Shown one piece after another: positions 6,969-7,214 of a DNA stretch of 7,214 bases (its first letter is position 1; the number at the start of each line of letters is the position of its first letter). Location: positions 1-7,214 of the forward strand of contig DAMCZI010000087.1 in the NCBI GenBank assembly GCA_032095175.1. Direction: 5' to 3'. This DNA comes from DAMCZI01 sp032095175 (lineage in GTDB: Bacteria; Bacillota; Clostridia; Clostridiales; Caloramatoraceae). A model generated the notes under the pieces. That model ran no database searches. It was given only the letters and a program-made list of their open reading frames with translations, and was not told where the DNA came from. Made by a program: the position numbers and the translations under genes.

Positions 6969-6997
6969 ATTATAAACCATAGACTCACTTGACGCAA
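6969..6997 (-). promoter_or_regulatory. Probable sigma-A promoter of ychF
   Basis: On the minus strand TTGCGT (6997-6992) and a perfect TATAAT (6974-6969) are separated by 17 bases. Transcription would start near 6962, giving a leader of about 27 nt with the ribosome binding site. The -35 box overlaps a perfect hairpin, ACTTG/CAAGT (6987-6999). Confidence 0.65.
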
Positions 6998-6999
6998 GT
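6987..6999. repeat. Small palindrome at the ychF -35 region
   Basis: ACTTG (6987-6991), loop ACG, and CAAGT (6995-6999) form a 5-bp hairpin on either strand. It may be an operator half, chance, or the subterminal hairpin of a mobile element whose body lies to the right. Confidence 0.4.
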
Positions 7000-7214
7000 A
7001 ATGACAGCCTATAACCTAATTTCATAACTTAGAGATAATGCGACGTAACGTAGTAGTTAGTTTGTACCTTTAAAGTCCGTTCCAACCGAGGTGTCGGGGC
7101 ATTTAACCCCTTGGAAAACACTCACTGCGTGTTGAAATTCTAAGATTGTATGGATGGCAACAACCTAAGAACATTCGAAACTCATATGTTGCAAGAATTC
7201 TACATATTTTATTT
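7000..7214 (-). ncRNA. Structured non-coding region, possible IS200/IS605 right end
   Basis: No convincing gene is present, but several stems cluster here. CCAA (7082-7085) pairs with TTGG (7111-7114) and encloses GGGG/CCCC (7096-7099 with 7107-7110); an alternative CCGA/TCGG (7086-7089 with 7094-7097) competes with it. AACAC/GTGTT (7117-7121 with 7129-7133) is a second hairpin. Local GC runs exceed those of the other spacers. A minus-strand RNA ending at a small hairpin (6987-6999) next to host DNA would fit the guide-RNA (omega-RNA) end of a TnpB-bearing element. No TnpB residues are visible in any frame, so this assignment is inference. It could equally be another leader or a decayed mobile element. 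Confidence 0.3.

Noticed and set aside
6936..7025. 30-residue N-terminal extension of YchF
   Set aside because: The upstream ATG lacks a ribosome binding site and the extension would cover the promoter and leader. The 365-residue form has the normal N-terminus MKLGIVGLPNVGKS.
7103..7213. Minus-strand open frame of 36 codons running in from the right edge
   Set aside because: It is short, contains no recognisable TnpB or other motif, and overlaps the predicted stems. It could be the very end of a gene, but nothing supports that.

Overview
The window is AT-rich and carries strong purine-rich ribosome binding sites (AAGGAGG, GGGAGGA), short leaders and U-tailed intrinsic terminators. The protein types fit a low-GC Firmicute, most likely Clostridium sensu stricto. 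This placement rests on composition and protein character only, without any database search.

Layout. (1) Bases 1-52 are one end of a palindromic repeat element cut by the window edge. (2) 107-2132 holds a promoter and an orphan, 648-residue NuoL/HyfB-type ion-translocating membrane subunit, followed directly by a 49-nt hairpin built from two abutting repeat ends. (3) 2190-2981 holds deoC (deoxyribose-phosphate aldolase). (4) 2981-3141 is a complete 161-bp copy of the repeat, which starts on the last base of the deoC stop codon; the deoC terminator lies beyond it. (5) 3207-3435 is non-coding and contains two further inverted repeats. (6) 3436-5799 is a Lon-type ATP-dependent protease of the AAA_32/LonB-like group, preceded by a seven-G ribosome binding site. 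(7) A strong bidirectional terminator separates it from convergent ychF (minus strand, true start at 6935). (8) 7000-7214, upstream of ychF, has no convincing gene but contains several GC-rich hairpins; it may be the right end and guide-RNA region of an IS200/IS605-type element.

The four genes do not form an obvious pathway: ion transport or redox, deoxynucleoside catabolism, protein quality control, and a translation-associated ATPase. Each appears to be its own transcription unit. The most unusual aspect of the window is the palindromic repeat family. Three copies punctuate the 3' ends and boundaries of the first two transcription units, two of them in opposite orientation around a roughly 3-kb, two-gene segment. 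I found no clear evidence of a wholly new multi-gene system. The best leads are the repeat family as MITE-derived 3'-UTR structures and the structured region upstream of ychF.
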